Shown: positions 1-11,573 of the stretch, piece by piece | Layout: each line of letters opens with the position of its first letter | Numbering within the stretch: the first letter of the stretch is position 1 | Assembly (NCBI GenBank): GCA_948567375.1 | Contig: OX419758.1 | Location: forward strand, 4,841,001 to 4,905,000 | Length of the DNA stretch: 64,000 bases | Source of the DNA: Lunularia cruciata | Taxonomy: Eukaryota; Streptophyta; Marchantiopsida; Lunulariales; Lunulariaceae | Reading direction: 5' to 3' | The notes under the pieces: generated by a model | Databases searched by the model: none | What the model was told of the DNA's origin: nothing | Seen by the model: only the letters and a program-made list of their open reading frames with translations | Made by a program: the position numbers and the translations under genes

Positions 1-210
1 CAAATCAGATTCTTGTCAACTGAAGTTGGAGTTTTGGAAAGTGAGGTGTTGGAGATGAGATGCTAATCAGGTTTGGAATGTTGGTCACTCCTAAAGTTGT
101 GGTTCAATTCACCTTGTGAAAATTTCTAGTCTTGTTGGTGGTTAAAGTTTACACCACTGTGCAACAATTTCATGTGAATTCTTCAAATAGACAATTCATG
201 GTCTTGGATC
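1..210. other. Left edge, no gene recognised
   Basis: This short AT-rich stretch abuts the outer end of element G1. I see no coding pattern, RNA gene or terminal repeat in it. It does not continue the E1 sequence found on the other side of G1 at 8378, so the two flanks of G1 are not the two sides of one simple insertion site. Confidence 0.5.
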
Positions 211-902
211 TGTGAGTCGGCCTCTCTCTCACTTAGGATGAACCTTTGATGGCTATTATGGTAGCGCACCATGGACTAAGAAGGCAAGGAACCTCAACTC
301 CATCATACTCCTCCAAGGCTAACACTCCAAGACTCAAGACATTGCTCACTAGAGAACTCAATGAGAGAGAGATAGTTGCAAATGAAAGGATGATGAGTAC
401 CTCCTCACCCCTTGTTTATATACTTGTGAAATAATTATGTACCAAAGTTACTAATTACCATAGTAACTCAAGTTACTAGACTAAAAGTCAAGTAAAGTCA
501 AAAAGTAGAAAGAAATATCCATTCACATGGGCATATTCCCCTAAGCATGTGGTCTTATCTTGACCCAACCACTAAGTCAAGGATTCCTTCACATGGGTTA
601 TCCTTGGACTAAAGAAGAATCCAAAACAAAAAGGCTTGCGGGCCCAAGAGTTCTCAGCTCTTTCCTCAAAGCCAAACACCTAGGAATAATACCAAGTCAA
701 CACACTAAAATCCAAAATAGTGGTGCTCATCTTGTCTACTTCCCCTAAAGTAAGGTCCCTTCTATCTTAGCTATGATTAAATTTAGCTAACCATGACTAA
801 TATAGAACCATCCTTTATCTCTATATAAACAATATCTCTTAAGTACTTGTAATACCAAGCTAAATATCACAATACCACATACATGCACAAATGGGTGTTA
901 CA
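211..902 (-). repeat. G1 3' LTR
   Basis: This 692-bp direct repeat pairs with 7686-8377. On the minus strand it starts TGTAACACCC and ends ...CTCACA. A TATA-like box (TTTATATAG on the minus strand, plus positions 821-829) lies 73 bp inside the minus-strand start, at the same offset in both copies. Confidence 0.9.
821..829 (-). promoter_or_regulatory. TATA-like box in G1 3' LTR
   Basis: The minus strand reads TTTATATAG, 73 bp from the LTR start. The same box occurs at 8296-8304 in the other LTR. It is the likely core promoter of the family, inferred from position and sequence only. Confidence 0.5.
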
Positions 903-949
903 TTTACCCTGGACTAAGTTTTCACTTTGTCCTCAAAGTGAAGGTCTCT

Positions 950-2061
950 CTACCTTCTATGGTACATCTTCAACTTATCATGGTTAATCCTTTCAAAGTG
1001 TCTTCCTCCCAACTCCTTGAGATCATAGGTGTAATTGCCCCACACCTTCTCCACTATGAAAGGTCCAAAGTACTTAGGCAAAAACTTCTTTTGCACTCTC
1101 TTGAATCGAATGGAATCAAACAACATTACCCAATCACCTTCTTTGAAGGGCTCCACCTTCTTCTTGCCTTGCCTCTTGTCATAGCTCTCCTTTTTTTTCC
1201 TTTGGGCTTGCTCCACTCGAACCATAGCAACTGCTCTTGCCTCTTCCAACTCCATGAGTTGTTCCTTCCTTGACTTCTCTGCACACCTCCTTGTGCTTTC
1301 TTCAATCTCCTATGAATGCTTTGGAAGGTAGGAAGATCAAAGTGAATAGGTAGGGTAGAATCAATACCATATACCAATTGAAATGGAGAATATCCAGTGG
1401 AGGTCTTCATGGTTGTCCTATACTCCCACAAAATTGCATGAATCCTCTCGTCCCAATGATGTTTAGCCCCCTCCATTTCTGCATCTTTGGCCAACATCAT
1501 GCACAAGGTCTGATTGGTTCTCTCTGCCAAGCCATTGGAATTTGGCTTATAGGATGTAGTTACTCTATGTGTGATAGAGAAATGTAGTAGCATGGCTGTA
1601 GTAATGCTTCCTGTAAACTCTCCTCCTCTATTAGAAACCAACTCCAAAGGGCATCCAAACTTAGTGATAATGTGTTCATAAAGAAATCTACCCACTTCAT
1701 CTTCATTCTTGTCCCTCAATGGTCTAGCCTCAACCCACTTGGTAAGGTAATCAGTAACTACCACAATGTACCAATTGTTCCTTGGGGTTCTATTGAGAGG
1801 ACCTACAAAATCAATTCCCCACTTCTCAAAAGGTCCTAGCAATAGAATTGATCTAAGTGGTGGAGTGGATGTAGACTTTCTAGCAAAAGCTTGACAAACA
1901 TGACAAGTTTTGCAATAATCAAGACAATCCTTGAAAATCCCTCTCCAATGGTAACCTGCATCTAGAATCTTGAAAGCAATCACCTTTCCTGCAAAGTGTC
2001 CTCCACATACTAAACCTTCATGAAACTCCTTTATGAGTAGGATAAGCTCTTCCTTACACAC
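950..2061 (-). pseudogene. G1 integrase remnant
   Basis: This minus-strand segment encodes integrase, which inserts element cDNA into host DNA. From N to C there is an HHCC zinc-binding region (HEGLVCGGHF, then CKTCHVC), the catalytic core (KWGIDFVGPL, KFGCPLELVSNRGGEF, NSNGLAERTN), and a C-terminal region with the GPF/Y-type motif (FLPKYFGPFIVEKV) ending near KMYHRR. No chromodomain follows, which separates G1 from G3 and G4 in this window. It is a fossil. Confidence 0.85.
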
Positions 2062-2105
2062 TGATCTTCAAAGTAGACCATCTGCTTCTTGGTGAAAAGA
2101 TTATC

Positions 2106-2640
2106 CTACACCATTGTGTAAGGTCTAGATCTTGCTGCAAGGGCCTTCCTCTCCTTAGCATGCATCCCTTCTGGATAGTTACCTTTTGTCACAAAATCCA
2201 CAATCTCCTTGTACTCCATTGGAACCTCTTGAGTGATTGAGATTGTCATGAGCTCCTCATCCGGGAAGGAATCATCCACTGGCTCATCTCCATCATGATC
2301 ATAGGCTCTAGATAACAAATCATCATTTGCATGTTTCTTTCCTGGTCTATCCTCAATGGTGTAGTCATACTCAGACAAAAGTATCATCCACCTTGCTAGT
2401 CTCCCTTCAACAGTAGGCTTGTTGCAGATGTACTTCAAAGCCTTGTGATCCGTGACAATGGTGGCTTTCACTCCAATCAAGTAGTGTCTAAACTTCTTGA
2501 GACCAAAGATCATTGCCAATCCTTCTCTCTCCGTGACAGAGTAGTTCTTCTCTGCTGAAACTATCTGCCTACTAGCATAAGCTATTGGATGATCATGCCC
2601 ATCTTGGTCTAATTGACTAAGAGTGCATCCTATAGCTACA
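2106..2640 (-). pseudogene. G1 RNase H remnant
   Basis: The minus strand encodes the RNase H domain that follows reverse transcriptase in gypsy pol. The hallmark stretches are FRHYLIGVKATIVTDHKALK and GRLARWMILLSEYDYTIEDR followed by GKKHANDDLLSR. Upstream it joins the reverse transcriptase connection region. It is a fossil. Confidence 0.8.
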
Positions 2641-4050
2641 TAGAAGCATCAGTGTAGAGGATGAAAGGCTTACTCCAATCAGGTTTAGCAAAAATTGGAG
2701 CTACAACAAGGGATTGCTTGAGCTCCTCAAAAGCTTTGAGAGCCTCCTTGTCCTCCAAAATCACCATGTAGATGGTCAATGCATAAGCCTTGTTGGAAAA
2801 TGAGAAGATGAACCTCCTATAGTATCCAACCATCCCCAAGAATTGGCATAACTTTGTCAAGCTTGAAGGGAATGGAAGGTCTGAGATTTTCCTCACCTTC
2901 TTAGGATCAACTACTATTCCATCCTTGGAGATGATGTGTCCCAAAAGTAGACCTTCTTCACATCCAAAAATGCACTTCTCTGGGTTGAGTGATGCATTTG
3001 CCTCATCCAAGCATTGCAAGACTTTGATAAGGTGCTCAAAGTGCTCCTCCTTGCTCCCATAGACAAAAAAGTCATCAATGAAGTCTCTCATAAATTTCCC
3101 AATGAAAGGTTCAAATACCTTGTTCATGAACCGTTGGAATGTGGCTGGAGCATTGCAAAGCCCAAAAGGCATGACCTTGAAAGCATAATTTCCCAATGAA
3201 AGGTTCAAATACCTTGTTCATGAACCGTTGGAATGTGGCTAGAGCATTGCAAAGCCCAAAAGGCATGACCTTGAAAGCATAATTTCCCAATGAAAGGTTC
3301 AAATACCTTGTTCATGAACCGTTGGAATGTGGCTGGAGCATTGCAAAGCCCAAAAGGCATGACCTTGAAAGCGTAATTTCCCAATGAAAGGTTCAAATAC
3401 CTTGTTCATGAACCGTTGGAATGTGGCTAGAGCATTGCAAAGCCCAAAAGGCATGACCTTGAAAGCATAATTTCCCAATGAAAGGTTCAAATACCTTGTT
3501 CATGAACCGTTGGAATGTGGCTGGAGCATTGCAAAGCCCAAAAGGCATGACCTTGAAGCGTAAGTTCCCCAAGGTGTGGTGAATGTGGTGAGTTGTTGAT
3601 GCTCTGGTGCAATCTTGATTTGGTTATATCCACTACAAAACTGTACCTCTCATGACATGCAACCTCCTCCAAGATCTCATCAATGAATGGCAATGGGTAG
3701 TAGTCCTTCTTGGTAACAACATTGAGCTTCTTGTAATCCACACATACCCGAAGCTTGCCATTCTTTTTCTTCACAATGACAATTGGAGAAACCCATTTTG
3801 AATTCTCTACCTCAAAGATAAATCCAACCTCCTTGAGCTTATCAATCTCCTCCTTCACAACCAAAGATATTGGTGGGCTAATGCGAAGTTGCTTTTGGCG
3901 GATTGGTCTTGCATGTGACTCCACCTCTATCTTGTGCTCCTCCAAGGTGAATTCCTTCAAGTCCTTGTAACTAAAAGCAAACATATGGATGAACTTGCGG
4001 AAAATCTCCTCAAATCTCACCTTCTCCTCCTTGGTAACATTTGGGCCATA
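2636..4050 (-). pseudogene. G1 reverse transcriptase remnant
   Basis: This minus-strand region is a gypsy-type reverse transcriptase. Visible motifs are VSPIVIVKKKNGKLRVCVDY (fingers), [20 protein letters not shown] (palm), FIDDFFVYG (the catalytic YxDD-type box) and GCEEGLLLGHIISKDGI with FLGMVGYYRRFI (connection). Between the palm motifs lies a 94-bp tandem array (see 3093-3562). It is a fossil. Confidence 0.85.
3093..3562 (-). repeat. 94-bp tandem array inside G1 reverse transcriptase
   Basis: Five head-to-tail copies of a 94-bp unit start at 3093, 3187, 3281, 3375 and 3469. Each carries the coding sequence for the [13 protein letters not shown] palm motif. Copies 1, 3 and 5 read gctggagc and copies 2 and 4 read gctagagc. 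Copies 3 and 5 also share a gcgt variant, so pairs (2,3) and (4,5) look like duplications of a 188-bp dimer. The array is either genuine or an assembly artefact. Confidence 0.9.
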
Positions 4051-4112
4051 CTTGAGGGTAGCTAACCTTCTTTCTACCTCCTCAAGTGTCAATGGTGATT
4101 TGTTTGGGTCCT

Positions 4113-4652
4113 TCAAAACCTCTGGCTTGGGTGCAAAATCCATAGCACACAAAGGATACACATCTGAATCAGATTCAGATTCATTCTCCTCCGTGGAAGT
4201 CTCCTCTTCCATGCTTGTGTCCACACCTGAAGCTTCTTCTTCAGATCTGATTCCCAATAATCAGAAGATGGTGTATCTGAATGTGAAGTGTTGGTGGTGT
4301 TAGTCACAGGAACTGTGACTCTATGGTTTGATGGCCCAATCCTCAAGTACCCTTTGTGCCATCGATCAGTTGTGAGTGTTGCTCTCAACCATGGCCTCTC
4401 AAATTGTAAGTCATAGCTTGAATCCTTCAAGACTTGGAAAGTCATGAGATTTTGAACTCCCATAACTGAAACTACCACTTTATCCATCACCCCTACTGGT
4501 CGGACTTGTTGCTTGTTTGCCATGCTCACCACAAATGTTGAAGGTCTTGAGGCTATCATACCCAACTTCTTCATCAACCTTTCTGACATGTCATTTATTG
4601 CTAATCCTCCATCAACCAATGCATCCTTGATGTTGTGACCATTCACTCTCAC
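4113..4652 (-). pseudogene. G1 aspartic protease remnant
   Basis: This 179-residue minus-strand ORF lies between gag and reverse transcriptase. It begins with a retropepsin-like stretch (IKDALVDGGLAINDMSERLM), followed by FVVSMANKQQVRPVGV and LQFERPWLRATL, which occupies the place of the usual LGRPWL motif. The role would be polyprotein cleavage. It overlaps the end of the gag ORF by a few bases. It is a fossil. Confidence 0.75.
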
Positions 4653-6117
4653 ATCAATCTTGGAGGCATATTCACCAGCCTCCTATGGTGCTGGCTTGGC
4701 ATCCACCACCCCCATTGATATTGGAACTTTGCCTTCTTCTTCCTCTTGCTCCTTGTAGAACTCAAACCACCTCTAAGCTCCTTTCTCAAGGTAGGGTTCA
4801 AAGCAATCAATTGGCCCACTATGATGTTAGCCTTGTGACTACCAACATCCTCCAACACATTGTAGTTCCATTGTTGCTTTGAAATCAAGAAATTCTCCAT
4901 CCCCAACTTCTTCCTTGGAGTCTTTGTTGTTGATGGTGTTGAGGTGCGAGTGCTCCTAGTAGACATAGGAGTATCCTTGCTTGGAGTAAATCCTTGAGAA
5001 GAGTGAACATCCTCTGCAAAATGAGCTCTCTTCTTCTCTTGTGCAAAAAGCTCCAAATTAAGACTCTTGGAGTTTGAGCACTCTCCCTTCTCATACTTGC
5101 TCTCCACCACATCTATGGATGCTATCTCCTTACTTTTGTTTGGATTAGGAGCCACTTGGGTTTCACTACCACCCTCTTTCCCTCTATTGGCTCCCTCATA
5201 ACCCCTTCCTCCATGGTAAGTGGAATTTGGGCAATTCCTTTGCATATGGCCTCTTCCTCCACAACCAAAACAATTTCTATCATTGAAATTGTTGGCTGGT
5301 TGAACTCCCCTATATGGATAGTTTCCATAACTCCTAGGCCATCTCCCTACATTCTGATCCACCTCTCTCTTCTCCCATAGTTGCACCACATTGATCTTGA
5401 GATCCGCAAGTTGTTCTGTGATGGTTTGAAGTGGATCCTTTGGTGGAGGTGTAAGGATTGGAGCAACTACTACTTGTGGTGCAACCCTTGTCACCAAAGT
5501 ATCTGAAGTTCCACCATACTTGTAGCCTTGAGGAGGATGCACAACCTCCTTCACCACCAAATCACTCTCATCCCCTTCCAAACTCTCCTCCATACGAATT
5601 GCGATCTTGATAGCTTCAACCTTGGAAGAAGGTTTCTCATATCTCACCTTGCTTCTAATTTGTGGTCTCAACTCTCCCACAAAATTCTTGGTGAGCATGG
5701 CCCCTATGCCAATCATTGTAGTCTCCACATCATCTCCACCCTTCCTCAACACTATGCAAAATCTGGACTCTAACTTTTCCACTCTTTCCACATAGACTCT
5801 CACTTTCTCTCCATCTCCTTGCTTGAGAAAGGTAACCTCACTCATCAATCTCTCATAACTCTTATCAGGAAGAAAGTTCTCAATGAGTGTTGAAGTCAAA
5901 GTCTCCCAAGACTCTTCTTCCTCATCTCTCCTCTCTCTCTTTTGGTATTCCAACTCATACCATGTAAGTGCTGCATCCTCAAAGAAATCTGGTAATAATG
6001 AGGCCTACTCATTCTTCCTCCTCTCATTTTTTCCTATGCAAGCTCTCTTGAAGTCTCTCACAAAGACCTCCACATCTTCTCCATCCTTGCCAAAGAAAAC
6101 CGGAAGTTTCCTCATCT
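4649..6117 (-). pseudogene. G1 gag remnant (capsid and zinc knuckle)
   Basis: The minus-strand gag region starts near 6115 with an ATG that opens MRKLPVFFGKDGEDVEVF, a typical gypsy gag N terminus. A capsid-like part (WETLTSTLIENFLPDKSYER) is followed by a CCHC zinc knuckle, CFGCGGRGHMQRNC, and a Ser/Thr-rich tail. The product would package element RNA. It is a fossil with few breaks. Confidence 0.8.
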
Positions 6118-6353
6118 TAACCTCTCACTATCTTTCTTTTCTCTCAAAATTTTATTTTTTCTCTTTTCTTTTCTCTCACTCTATAACTAATAGAGTATAT
6201 ACATGACTAACACCATTTGAGAGTAATCCACCCTAGGGAACACAAAAGGTTCAGGTTGCTCCTAGATTTCTGTAGCAACATCAAATCCTAGAGTGCATAT
6301 TAATCGAACCCTCATGGATAATTTATCCATAAGTTGAAAGATGATCTGCATCA

Positions 6354-6803
6354 CTAATCTTGAGAACTAGCTGATGAAGGTGGTAGTATTTTTGTTGCTG
6401 TATTAAGACTCTCTCCAAGATCCTTCACCAAAGTATCCAAAAGTGCTTTTACTCCACTACACTCATGTCCTTTTGGAAGTCCTTCAACTCCACAAACCTC
6501 ACACAAATCCTTGGTCTTAGATCTTCTCCCTCCCAATCTTGGTGAAGAAGGTCCAACATGCAAACCCAAGTCAAGTAAGCCTCTCCTTTCCCTCAATCTC
6601 TTGCTCTCAAAGGTCAATGGACATGAACTTGCCTTATGTCCCTTCTCTCCACACAAAAAGCACTTAGACTCACTCTTTCCTCCAAGTGGTGTAGGTTTTT
6701 GGATCCTCTCAACACTCTCTTCAAATTCTATTGTAAACTCTCTTTTCCTCAAATCCACACCTATAATCATCTCAAACCCTTGGGGAACCTTGCATAATCT
6801 CAA
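6354..6803 (-). pseudogene. G1 extra zinc-knuckle ORF upstream of gag
   Basis: A 149-residue minus-strand ORF sits between the LTR leader and gag. It carries a CCHC zinc knuckle (CFLCGEKGHKASSC) and a second Cys/His cluster (CEVCGVEGLPKGHEC), with basic and acidic segments around them. Tat/Ogre-type elements are known to carry an extra ORF in this position, which supports that placement. Its function is unknown. It could also be the end of a longer, decayed first ORF. Confidence 0.6.
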
Positions 6804-7685
6804 TTTCTACTCTTGATGACCCTCCATATTCTCAAGATGAATCTAAACACTCAAATATGCTTTTTGTTGATCTCAAACTCCTCATGCATGAGATCTCCAC
6901 TCTACAGAATTGACCCTTCCTAACAATGTCACTCAAATCTCCCAACCAATACGTCACAGTCCTCTGAAATTTTGCACACTTGATCACAACTTTAGTGCGT
7001 CCCTCCCAGCAAAATTTCATATCTTGTTATCAAGCCCTTTGGCCTAGACACCTTTCTATTCAGCACACATATTTCAGATTTGGTCTAAAAACCATCCCTC
7101 TCACTTCACAAACTCATAACTCCATGTGCAAGAAATATCTCTCTCTAATTTTTGTGGCAGCAGGTAGAATAGAATGCACTTAATTTTCTTGGAATTTTCA
7201 GGACAATTCATTGAAAATTGAAGAAATGGCAGACTCTATACAATTTTCCAGAGAGCATGTAGTTGCGGGAGCACTTTACCCTATCAACTTTCAAAAATTC
7301 TAGCCCAGTGCGCATAGTAGCTCTCACAATAATTTGAAGTGTGCTAACTCAAAGATAACCCAAGCTATCATGTGTATAAATTTCAAGTCCAGATCTCAAA
7401 TTTGAGATTTTGCCCAAAATCACCTTAATCCCCAAAATCTGCAATCCACCTCACACAATCTCTCCAATTCCTTTCATGTGTACAAGATGTACAAAATCAC
7501 CTCAAAGACATCATAATGAACTACAGGGTATACAAATGGATCTTGGTTCTCTAACATAAGTTCAGCCCTCTCATCTCCTAATGTTCTCTCCAAGTGAGCT
7601 CTCATAGCCTCCTTCTGCCTAATGTAGAATTGAACGCGGAATATTATCTTGCCTTCTAGAGAGGTCTTGGCAATGGAACCAAAAA
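6804..7685 (-). other. G1 leader with tRNA-Asp-like primer site
   Basis: This is the untranslated leader between the 5' LTR and the first ORF. Next to the LTR, plus positions 7669-7681 read on the minus strand as TGGTTCCATTGCC. That resembles the tRNA-Asp primer site (TGGCGCCGTTGCC, from memory) used by Athila-type elements, with three differences. The rest has no convincing ORF. Confidence 0.5.
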
Positions 7686-8377
7686 TGTGAGCCGGCTTGT
7701 CTCTCAATCAGGATGAACCTCTGATGGCTATTATGGTAGCGCACCATGGACTAAGAAGGCAAGGAACCTCAACTCCATCATACTCCTCCAAGGCTAACAC
7801 TCCAAGACTCAAGACATTTCTCACTAGAGAACTCAATGAGAGAGATATAATTGCAAATGAAAGGATGATGAGTACCTCCTCACCCCTTGTTTGTATACAT
7901 GTGAAATAGTTATGTACCAAAGTTACTAATTACTGTAGTAACTCAAGTTACTAGACTAAAAGTCAAGTAAAGTCAAAAAGTAGAAAGGAATATCCATTCA
8001 CATGGGCATATTCCCCTAAGCATGTGGTCTTATCTTGACCCAACCACTAAGTCAAGGATTCCTTCACATGGGTTATCCTTGGACTAAAGAAGAATCCAAA
8101 ATAAAAAGGCTTGCGGGCCCAAGAGTTCTCAGCTCTTTCCTCAAAGCCAAACACCTAGGAATAATACTAAGTCAACACACTAAAATCCAAAATAGTGGTG
8201 CTCATCTTGTCTACTTCCTCTAAAGTAAGGTCCCCTCTATCTTAGCTATGACTAACTTTAGCTAACCATGACTAATATAGAACCATCCTTTATCTCTATA
8301 TAAATAATATCTCTTAAGTACTTGTAATACCAAGCTAAATATCACAATACCACACACATGCACAAATGGGTGTTACA
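7686..8377 (-). repeat. G1 5' LTR
   Basis: This 692-bp direct repeat is the partner of 211-902, with the same length and about 97% identity. Its TATA-like box is at plus positions 8296-8304. Its outer edge cuts into element E1, so G1 arrived after E1. Confidence 0.9.
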
Positions 8378-9290
8378 GTTCACGTAGAGATATGATTCAG
8401 GATTGGTCAAATACAAAGTCAAACAATAACAAGTATTTCTTCTTGGTTGTGTCTTTAATCACCCAAAAGAGAGTAACAAGCACTAACTTGCAATCTTGTC
8501 TCAATAATATGTCACACTTAATCACAACTCCATCAAATCTTTCCAAACAATCTTGATTGTGATGATTCAGTCTCTCCCAAAAATGGCACTTCATTGCAAA
8601 GTGACTCTGCCTCAAAATTGTGTCCCACCCCTCCACTAAAGGTACAACTTTCTTGATCAAAATTACTTCACATCAACACTATAGTGCACTCCCAATTGCA
8701 AAATACTACCAACACTACAAGTCTTCTCAAATCTATCAAGGCATTACATTGATTGCACTTCACTCAAGATCAAACACACAAAATGAAGATCAAGGCTATG
8801 GAATCCAACATCCAACAAGCAAATTGATTTTTCACTTCAAAATTCCTCACACACTCACAAACACACACAGTGTTGATACTCAGAATCAAGTTCAAGCAAA
8901 GAGCACTAAAATCAGCTCTTTGCTTTATCTATTCTCAGAAATCATGAGTACTAAACAACATATTGCAAATGCCACCTTTAAATAGGCAAAGCACTTGACA
9001 ATTACTAATAACTATATTGTTTCATAACAACTCTTCCTACCTGCAGATCCAAAATGACAATGCATCTCTTCATATCTACCTTGTCAAATCTCAAATTTTT
9101 TTCTAATCCGATCCAATATCTACCTCAACTTTGGCTTCCAAACCCGATCCCAAAGTAACCATACTACTCTATCTTCGGGTTTCACAACTACTAACTCTTC
9201 TACTAATTATAACACTTCTTCTTCTTGATCTACAATTCATGCCATGAGTAACCTTCCTAACTCTTGATCTCCCGACCCACTCTTCTCTAA
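8378..9290 (-). other. E1 3' untranslated tail
   Basis: This non-coding 3' tail of E1 is shared with E2 (about 12900-13890) and, shortened, with E3 (37305-37782). The most conserved part is the last 600 bp (plus 8378-8990). It also runs through a line of short ORFs that are not conserved between copies. It is cut at 8378 by the G1 LTR. Confidence 0.6.
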
Positions 9291-9295
9291 TATCT

Positions 9296-10163
9296 CTAAT
9301 GGTAACTCCAAATCTGTACTCCTATCTCATTGACTTCGGGCTTCACTCTTACATCCTTTTGAAGTTTAACTATCTCTAACTTAACTAAATCCAATCTAAT
9401 CATGATATTGTCTTCCACTTCCAATATCTTCCTATCTACATGAGTTCCAAGACTAATCAACAAAGCATTCAAATCTTTATCCTTCACATTTCTCCTCCTC
9501 GTCTCCTACACCAACAAGCTTAACTTGTGTAATCTCATTTCTTCAATCTGCACACTGGCTACTATACTCAACATCACATTCATCTTGATTACAATCTCCT
9601 TCAATGGCTTGAGCCTCATCCTTCTCTCCCATTCTTGATCTTCCTGCCTTGAATTTGGCTTTCACCGTCTCCTTCTCCTTCTCCTTCTCCTTCTAAGCAA
9701 TCTTCTCTTCTAGATTACGAAGTAACTCCCTTAACCTCAGTTCCTCTCTATATCTCACAGTCGGCTCTCTTTGCTAGAGTTGCTTCTTCTCTTCTACACT
9801 CTCCATCACTCTATTGAGCTCTTGCTCTTTCTTTGCTACTCTCGCCATAGCATGAATGATTTCTAATTGTGAATCAACAAACTATTGTTTCAAGATTTCA
9901 TACTTAACTACTATCTTTCCCTTGCTATGACATTTTGCTCTATTACTTGCTCTTTATTTTTGACTTCCCTTTTTAGATTCTCAATTACTTGGTTTTGTAC
10001 TACTACATCTACTTGTAGTACTCCCTTTTGCTCCTCTCCTTAGGTTATGATCTTCTTCAACTCCAAGTTCTCTTCTTCTAGCCTTACCAATACTTGCAAC
10101 ACAGTCCTTACCTCCGGACACTTTGACTGCATCTTTTTCTTCTTTTCCTCCGACTTTATCAGC
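9296..10163 (-). pseudogene. E1 protein, coiled-coil and C-terminal part
   Basis: The minus strand encodes the second half of the E protein. The conserved C-terminal segment (DLNALLISLGTHVDRKILEV, then EDNIMIRLDLVK) matches E3 at 37205-37304. Upstream is a Lys/Glu-rich coiled coil that includes a (CTCCTT)n hexamer repeat on the plus strand at about 9666-9693, giving a KEKEKE run. I recognise no enzyme domain. Function unknown. Confidence 0.55.
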
Positions 10164-10249
10164 AATGTTGTGGTGCACACATTTTTTGTTTTTCTCTGTT
10201 TATTAGTGTTTAAGGGAAGAAGTAAGCACGGAAAGCTGAATTGCAAAAG

Positions 10250-11405
10250 AAGAATGGACATAAGTGACTTTGGAAGACATCTGAAGAAGGCAACATTGGA
10301 TCTGATGATGGAGGTACGCAGAAGAAGGGTACAACAAAAAAAAGTCCAAAGAGCACCATCTTTGGGTCGAAAGGCGCAAGTGATACAAAGACAGTCTAAC
10401 AACCTTGGTACGTGGCAAGAAAGTACACTTCAAGAAATGGCAGAGGCAAAAGAAGCATGTCTTGATAATGACCGGACATCAACACATAAAAGAGGGGAGG
10501 TCGAATTTGAAATCGACTAAAGAATGACTGCAATTTGGGGTAATATAAGATTGAATATGCCAAGTAAATTTCCAATTCCTTTGAGTAGTTGTCTTGCATT
10601 AATGCATGTCCGGAAGCCGATTGAGAGTGAAATTTCTAGAAATCCAAAAGGGGTTAGAGTGTCTCGTCCAGGAGAGGGCATTGTCTTTTAGTGTCATAGA
10701 ATGTGAGAGCAGATCATGGTGAAGAAGGTCACAAATGCGTAGGCGGTGCGGAGTTTTGTAATTTGTAGGTTAGATGTAGTAGCCCGAATCAAAGTCTTGA
10801 ATAGACTTTGTATTACATTTTTAGCATGGAACTGGAATTTCAGTTTCCCAAGAGTGATGGCAGAGATAGCTGCCAGTAATTGTGAGGAGGGTCCCAAAGT
10901 TGAAGGGAAGAGAGGAAATCCAGCTTGATGGACTGAGTCAGATTGGAGGTTAGTATTGGGGAAGGAAGCAGGAGAGCTGACGGGGATCACTTTCTATCGG
11001 AAGTGTGATGTTGCAGAAGAGACGACGGAAATTTGAAACTTGTTCTTTGCTCCGAGAACCACAAATGGCTACAAGGTGGAGTCCTATTGGGATCCGATTA
11101 GAAGAAGTATCGTGGGGGCGATGATGGCCATGTTCAAGACAGAATGAACAACGTATGTGAACATGCAGCAAGTGGTCTTCTTCCACCAAATGTTTGCAGG
11201 GGCCAAGGTGAATTGGGCGAAGTGTTTTCACCACCGAACGAGGCAGATGGTGATCAATTGGCAAACAAGTTCTCCTCCTCATTATTTCACACCATTTGCA
11301 ATGCATTTCTACTTTGGGTTGAACTTGCTGATAATAGAGGAGTGGCATCGCATGGTGTCCCATTTCCATCCTAACTTAAGATGGGAAGCAGACGAAGAAG
11401 AGTGA
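10250..11405 (+). pseudogene. E2 protein, N-terminal conserved region
   Basis: Plus-strand coding remnants match E1 and E3 in order: a segment like RLDVVARIKVLNRLCITFLA (about 10765-10825), a segment around GYKVESYWDPIRR (about 11065-11105), then QQVVFFHQMFAGAKVNWAKC and HFYFGLNLL (about 11165-11335). The alternation of aromatic and basic residues suggests a folded domain. I do not recognise the family. Related reading frames in plants are sometimes labelled only as putative transposon proteins. Confidence 0.5.
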
Positions 11406-11573
11406 CTATATATGATACACCTGCGTGCCAATGACGATCATTTCTTGAAAACTGGACAATGGAAGATAGAAGAAGTCACAAGTCCGAAGACAAAGAAGCA
11501 CAATAAACCCAAAGAAGCAAAGTTGCCTCCCGCTCAAAGGAAGACTTGAAGACTAGTTGTACATAATAAGAAG

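Larger units (their letters stand above)
211..8377 (-). mobile_element. G1: Ty3/gypsy LTR retrotransposon, Tat/Athila-like
   Basis: An 8.2-kb element lies on the minus strand, bounded by two direct repeats of exactly 692 bp (TG...CA ends when read either way). The minus-strand order is LTR, leader, extra zinc-knuckle ORF, gag, protease, reverse transcriptase, RNase H, integrase, LTR. The integrase zinc-binding region reads GGHF...KIL and there is no chromodomain, which fits the non-chromovirus (Tat/Athila) branch of plant gypsy elements. LTR identity is about 96.7% (about 23 differences counted by eye), so it is relatively young, perhaps millions of years. It is a broken fossil with several breaks. 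No matching target-site duplication is visible (GGATC left, GTTCA right). Confidence 0.9.

Noticed and set aside
938-1273. Plus-strand ORF of 111 residues
   Set aside because: It is the antisense shadow of the G1 integrase C-terminal region; the product is leucine-rich with no domain.
3111-3490. Three overlapping 63-residue ORFs with nearly identical products
   Set aside because: They are the same frame read through successive units of the 94-bp array, not separate genes.
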